64,000 nt of DNA from Nocardioides bizhenqiangii (GTDB lineage: Bacteria > Actinomycetota > Actinomycetes > Propionibacteriales > Nocardioidaceae), in NCBI RefSeq assembly GCF_034661235.1, contig NZ_CP141059.1, forward strand, positions 4,153,501 through 4,217,500, in the 5' to 3' direction. Within the stretch, counting starts at the first letter, position 1, and each line of letters opens with the position of its first letter. The notes under the pieces are model-generated. The model did no database searches. It was not told where the DNA came from and was given only the letters and a program-made list of their open reading frames with translations. The translations under genes were made by a program, and so were the position numbers. Below, one piece after another: positions 60,680 to 64,000 of the stretch.

Positions 60680-62704
60680 CTAGCCGACCCCGGTCGGGAT
60701 CACTCGGATGGTGTGAACCCGGAGGCCGAGTGGCGCGCCGGTCGTGCTCGTGAAGGTCACCCAGGCGGCGGTGACACCCGCCGGCAGAGGAACGGTGACC
60801 TCGTCCGCCTTCACGTCGACGGGCACCGGCACGTCGTTGAGGGCGACACCCAGGTCCGGCCCAGCCTCGCCACGGAGCTCCAGAGCACACGCTCGTCGCC
60901 GGCAGGCCTCCGGCGCGCGGAAGGTGAGGCTCGCGGAAGGGCCCGCCGCGTCGATCGCGCTCGCGGTCTCGCGCATCACCCAACCCTCGGGTGCGTAAGC
61001 CCACAGCGCGGGTGCCATGTTCTCGCCTTCTGGGCGCACGAACGCCACGCCGTCGCCGATCGGGCTCGGAGCGAGTCGACAGCGCGCGAGGTAGGTCATC
61101 GATACCTGGCGCCAGTGGCGATGCCGGGTCACCGACGCCAGCTGCGTGCAGTTGCTGGGCAAGGCGTGGTCCCGGTCGATCACCACGTAGAACTCGTCGC
61201 GCGGCAGCGTGTCGCCGAGCGGCAGCCCAAGCGCGGTCCAGGGCGAGGAGAGCGGACCAAGCGGGTCGACCCGGCAGTCGACGCTGCTGTCGGAGGAGTA
61301 GCGGCCCGCGATCGTGGCCTCCTCGTCATCGGCAGGGGATTGTCCGATCTGGGTCGAGCGGGTCGGGCCACAGATGACCTGACCGTCGGTCGGGATTGCC
61401 GGGAGCAGCTCGGGAACGCTCGTGCGCCAGTAGTCGGAGTCGACGTGCGCCCCGGTCGCGTCGAGGGCAGGGTTGAAGTAGGTGTACTGGTAGGGGAAGA
61501 GCGTGGCCTGGTCGGCTACCGGCAGGACGAGCGAGAGGGCCGCGATCCCACCGACCAGACGGGTCCGATGAACGGCCCATCCGAGCAGGTGCGCCATCCC
61601 GAGGGTGACGAGCACCGCCCAGGCCGGTGAGGCGAACAGAAGCTGTCGGAGGCCGTTGTAGAGGTCGGAGTTCTTCGCGAAGGCGAGCAACGGCAATGCC
61701 AACACCTGTGCCAGCACCAGTGTGAGCTGGGTCGACAACACTGGGTCGCGATCCTGTCGCCGCAGCGCGGCCCGGATGGCGACCCACAACCCGATCGCCG
61801 CCAACCCCTGGAGCAGCAGTGGGAACTGTGCGGCGAGGTGGAAGGGGATGTAGAGGTAGCCCCAGGCATCGTTCTCCCGGAAGCTCGCGGACTGACTGGC
61901 CGATCGCAGGAGCATCGACGGGTGCGCGAAGACATTCGGATAGATCACGGCGAGGATCGCCCAGGCAGCTGCCAAGCCGGTGAGCGCCTCGCCCCACGCC
62001 GGTCGCACCTCGCCCTCGGCAGCTCGCGAGCGACGGATCACCATCCAGCCGCATCCCACGATGGCCACGCCCAGCACCAGCGCCGACCACATCGCCGGCC
62101 GCGTGCCCACCATCAGCACCGCTCCGAGGACGAGTCCGGTGACGCGCCAGGATCGACGTGCTTGCGTCGGCGTGACCATGGCGAGCAGCGCCAGCGTCAT
62201 GAGGGTGTAGCCGCTCGCGACAGGAACGTCCTTGATGTTGAACATGACGTGGCCGGTCCACATGGGCAGTGCGAACAGCACCCCAGCCGTGACCGCGGCC
62301 CAGCTCCACGACCGGAGCAGGATCCGCGTGATGCCGCTGGCTGCGGCGGTACCGACCAGGCCGATGATCACAACGCCGAGGTGCCGCACGTCGTACGCCG
62401 TCGGGCTGGTCGCGACCGCGTTCCAGTCCTCGACCCCCACAAGAACGCAGAGGCCGTGGAGCAGGAGCATCATGACCGGTCCGTAGACGAGCGTGTTGTT
62501 GTCGCCCGCGATCGAACCACCGGCATCGGTGGACCAGTCGACGCTGAACCAGCCGTGCTCGAAGAGGTTGCGGAGTCGCATCACGTGGAACGGCTCGTCC
62601 CAGGAGATCCCCGTGCGCAGCGCGCCCACCACGCTCATGGTGACGCCTGCCGCGACGACACCCGCACTCACCCAGACCAGGAATCGCGGAGGTCGGGCTG
62701 TCAC
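60680..62704 (-). CDS. GT-C-type membrane glycosyltransferase-like protein (674 aa)
   Basis: Paralogue of the protein at 57701: GISWDEPFHVMRLRNLFEHGWFSVDW, YDVRHLGVVIIGLVGTAAASG and FNIKDVPVASGYTLMTLALLA align along the whole length. About 11 helices and a hydrophilic, Cys-containing C-terminal domain. I use GTG 62704 (VTARPPRFLVWVSAGVV), where similarity to the paralogue starts; GTG 62785 would add 27 residues. Neither start has a clear ribosome-binding site. First gene of the leftward glycosylation operon. Confidence 0.76.
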   Translation of the reverse strand: MTARPPRFLVWVSAGVVAAGVTMSVVGALRTGISWDEPFHVMRLRNLFEHGWFSVDWSTDAGGSIAGDNNTLVYGPVMMLLLHGLCVLVGVEDWNAVATSPTAYDVRHLGVVIIGLVGTAAASGITRILLRSWSWAAVTAGVLFALPMWTGHVMFNIKDVPVASGYTLMTLALLAMVTPTQARRSWRVTGLVLGAVLMVGTRPAMWSALVLGVAIVGCGWMVIRRSRAAEGEVRPAWGEALTGLAAAWAILAVIYPNVFAHPSMLLRSASQSASFRENDAWGYLYIPFHLAAQFPLLLQGLAAIGLWVAIRAALRRQDRDPVLSTQLTLVLAQVLALPLLAFAKNSDLYNGLRQLLFASPAWAVLVTLGMAHLLGWAVHRTRLVGGIAALSLVLPVADQATLFPYQYTYFNPALDATGAHVDSDYWRTSVPELLPAIPTDGQVICGPTRSTQIGQSPADDEEATIAGRYSSDSSVDCRVDPLGPLSSPWTALGLPLGDTLPRDEFYVVIDRDHALPSNCTQLASVTRHRHWRQVSMTYLARCRLAPSPIGDGVAFVRPEGENMAPALWAYAPEGWVMRETASAIDAAGPSASLTFRAPEACRRRACALELRGEAGPDLGVALNDVPVPVDVKADEVTVPLPAGVTAAWVTFTSTTGAPLGLRVHTIRVIPTGVG

Positions 62705-62885
62705 CAGCGGGCCGTGAGAAGCTGCGTTCCGACGAACAGACGAATCCCGGCCTCGGGTCGACAGCGACCCCCCTAGCGCCGGCACGACGTCAACGTCGCA
62801 TTCGCAGGGGAACGCTCAGGAAAGGGCTGGCCGGCCCGCAAAGAACGGGGCCATGAACAGTGTGCGTCCTGCGGTAACAGCCGAG

Positions 62886-63848
62886 TCAGTAGTACCAGGG
62901 GTACGGCGACCAGTCGGGCTCGCGCTTCTCGAGGAACTGGTCGCGGCCCTCCTGGGCCTCGTCGGTCATGTAGGCGAGGCGGGTGGTCTCACCGGCGAAG
63001 AGCTGCTGGCCGACCAGGCCGTCGTCGGGGAGGTTGAAGGCGTACTTCAGCATCCGCACGGCGGTGGGGCTCTTGCCGTTGATGATCCGGCCCCACTCGA
63101 GTGCGGTGGCCTCGAGCTCCGCGTGCGGGACCGCGCGGTTGACGGTGCCCATCCGCATGCCGTCGGCGGCGTCGTACTCCTCGGCGAGGAAGAAGATCTC
63201 GCGGGCGTACTTCTGGCCGACCTGGCGGGCGAGGTACGCCGACCCGTAGCCACCGTCGAAGGACCCGACGTCGGCGTCGGTCTGCTTGAAGCGCGCGTGC
63301 TCGGCGCTGGCCAGGGTCAGGTCGCACACCACGTGCAGCGAGTGGCCGCCGCCGGCGGTCCAGCCGGGTACGACGCACACGACGACCTTCGGCATGAACC
63401 GGATCAGCCGCTGGCACTCGAGGATGTGCAGCCGGGCCAGCTTCGCCTTGTCGATCGGGCTCGGCTCCTCCGCGCCGGTCGACTCGCTGGTCGAGCCTGT
63501 CGAGACCCCCGCGTCGACTTCCTCGTACTGGTAGCCCGCCTTGCCCCGGATCCGCTGGTCACCGCCGGTGCAGAAGCTCCGCTTGCCGTTCTTCGCCGAC
63601 GGGCCGTTGCCGGTGAGGATCACGCAGCCGACGTCGGCAGAGGTGCGCGCGTGCTCCAGCGCGCGGAGCAGCTCGTCGACGGTGTGCGGGCGGAACGCGT
63701 TGAGCACGTCCGGCCGGTCGAACGCGATCCGGACCGTGCCGTGCGCCCTGGCGCGGTGGTAGGTGAGGTCGGTCAGGCCCTCGAAGCCAGGCACCTCGTC
63801 CCACGCCGCCGGGTCGAACGTCTCCGACACACCCTCGATCGCGCTCAT
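62886..63848 (-). CDS. menB: 1,4-dihydroxy-2-naphthoyl-CoA synthase MenB (320 aa)
   Basis: Crotonase-fold enzyme of menaquinone synthesis that cyclises o-succinylbenzoyl-CoA. GGGHSLHVVCDLTLAS (oxyanion site), TDADVGSFDGGYGSAYLARQVGQ (catalytic Asp) and the C-terminal RLAYMTDEAQEGRDQFLEKREPDWSPYPWYY are diagnostic. The loop after GGDQRIRGKAGYQYEE carries extra Ser/Thr-rich residues (GVSTGSTSESTG) encoded by a repeat-like sequence (63477-63509); in the mycobacterial enzyme this loop is flexible. ATG 63848. Confidence 0.95.
   Translation of the reverse strand: MSAIEGVSETFDPAAWDEVPGFEGLTDLTYHRARAHGTVRIAFDRPDVLNAFRPHTVDELLRALEHARTSADVGCVILTGNGPSAKNGKRSFCTGGDQRIRGKAGYQYEEVDAGVSTGSTSESTGAEEPSPIDKAKLARLHILECQRLIRFMPKVVVCVVPGWTAGGGHSLHVVCDLTLASAEHARFKQTDADVGSFDGGYGSAYLARQVGQKYAREIFFLAEEYDAADGMRMGTVNRAVPHAELEATALEWGRIINGKSPTAVRMLKYAFNLPDDGLVGQQLFAGETTRLAYMTDEAQEGRDQFLEKREPDWSPYPWYY
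63477..63509. repeat. Repeat-like element inside menB
   Basis: The core GGTCTCGACAGGCTCGACC (minus strand, 63507-63489), flanked by CAGCGAGTCGACC, matches the kind of short dispersed element (GGTTTCGACAGGCTCAACC and variants) that I know as common between genes of high-GC actinobacteria. Here it is in frame in menB and encodes a Ser/Thr-rich loop. No second copy was noticed in this window. Confidence 0.6.
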
Positions 63849-63876
63849 GCGGGGAGGCTACCGAGGAGACCCGGGA

Positions 63877-64000
63877 TCAGCCCTCCCGGGCCGTTGCGTG
63901 ACGGACGCGGTACCGCAGATGGGTGGCGTCCCGCCCTTCGAGGTGGCGGACCAGCTCCAGCTCGGTGCGGTCGTCCAGGTTGTCGAACAGCCGCCTGCCT
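63877..64000 (-). CDS. C-terminal end of an unidentified gene (cut by window edge)
   Basis: An open frame enters from the right edge and ends at TGA 63877; the visible 40 residues end RRLFDNLDDRTELELVRHLE followed by GRDATHLRYRVRHATAREG. It is charged and soluble-looking. The family cannot be named from this piece. It is upstream of menB in the same direction, with a 28-bp gap. Confidence 0.6.
   Translation of the reverse strand, partial: GRRLFDNLDDRTELELVRHLEGRDATHLRYRVRHATAREG

Overview
The window is high-GC DNA with GC-rich third codon positions, frequent GTG starts and many 4-bp ATGA/GTGA gene overlaps. Together with an actinobacterial-type MenB, an ECF42 sigma factor paired with a DGPF protein, and a Pls-type peptide synthetase, this points to an actinomycete, probably Nocardioides or a close relative (inference from gene content; no 16S gene is present). 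I see no rRNA, tRNA, CRISPR array or transposase. No gap between genes exceeds about 275 bases.

Bases 1-2271 hold a Lon protease cut by the left edge. Bases 2383-32850 form a large L-rhamnose region. Three secreted GH78 alpha-L-rhamnosidases are transcribed leftward from one promoter near 13650-13679. An ECF42 sigma factor with its DGPF (YCII) partner is embedded on the other strand (13837-15428). A long leftward operon (31636 to 15432) then encodes an ABC sugar importer, rhamnose mutarotase, rhamnose isomerase, a fused rhamnulose-phosphate aldolase/lactaldehyde dehydrogenase, rhamnulokinase, an exported GH106 rhamnosidase, LutABC L-lactate oxidation proteins, and a 77-residue stand-alone LuxR-type DNA-binding protein. 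A LacI-family regulator is divergent from it. Palindromes of the form TTGAAA..TTTCAA sit at the operon promoter and at the GH78 promoter, so one repressor probably controls rhamnoside cleavage, uptake and conversion to dihydroxyacetone phosphate plus pyruvate.

Bases 33041-46529 are mixed: a small Cys-rich protein and a VOC protein; an acyl-CoA dehydrogenase, an MFS exporter and a membrane Ser/Thr kinase in one leftward run; an MMPL transporter divergent from a TetR regulator; a translationally coupled asparaginase and class III-like sirtuin; a hemerythrin; and a second MMPL transporter. A stand-alone EF-Tu paralogue (46731-47918) follows, with a leader carrying four consecutive hairpins, then a DUF4395 membrane protein and an exported PhoX/DUF839 protein.

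Bases 50472-62704 are the most unusual part. A Pls/PosA-type single-module NRPS (adenylation and carrier domains plus six-helix/left-handed beta-helix C-terminus) has a hand-derived specificity code, DAESIGTVVK, that looks lysine-type. It overlaps an M1 zinc peptidase, which converges on a short phosphopantetheinyl transferase. The latter ends a leftward operon of membrane and cell-envelope glycosylation genes: two paralogous GT-C-like proteins, a DPM-like GT2, a SAM-type protein and an LPG-synthase-TM protein. I read this as a candidate cationic poly(amino acid) locus next to a glycan locus. MenB (62886-63848), carrying what looks like an in-frame intergenic-type repeat, and a gene cut by the right edge complete the window.
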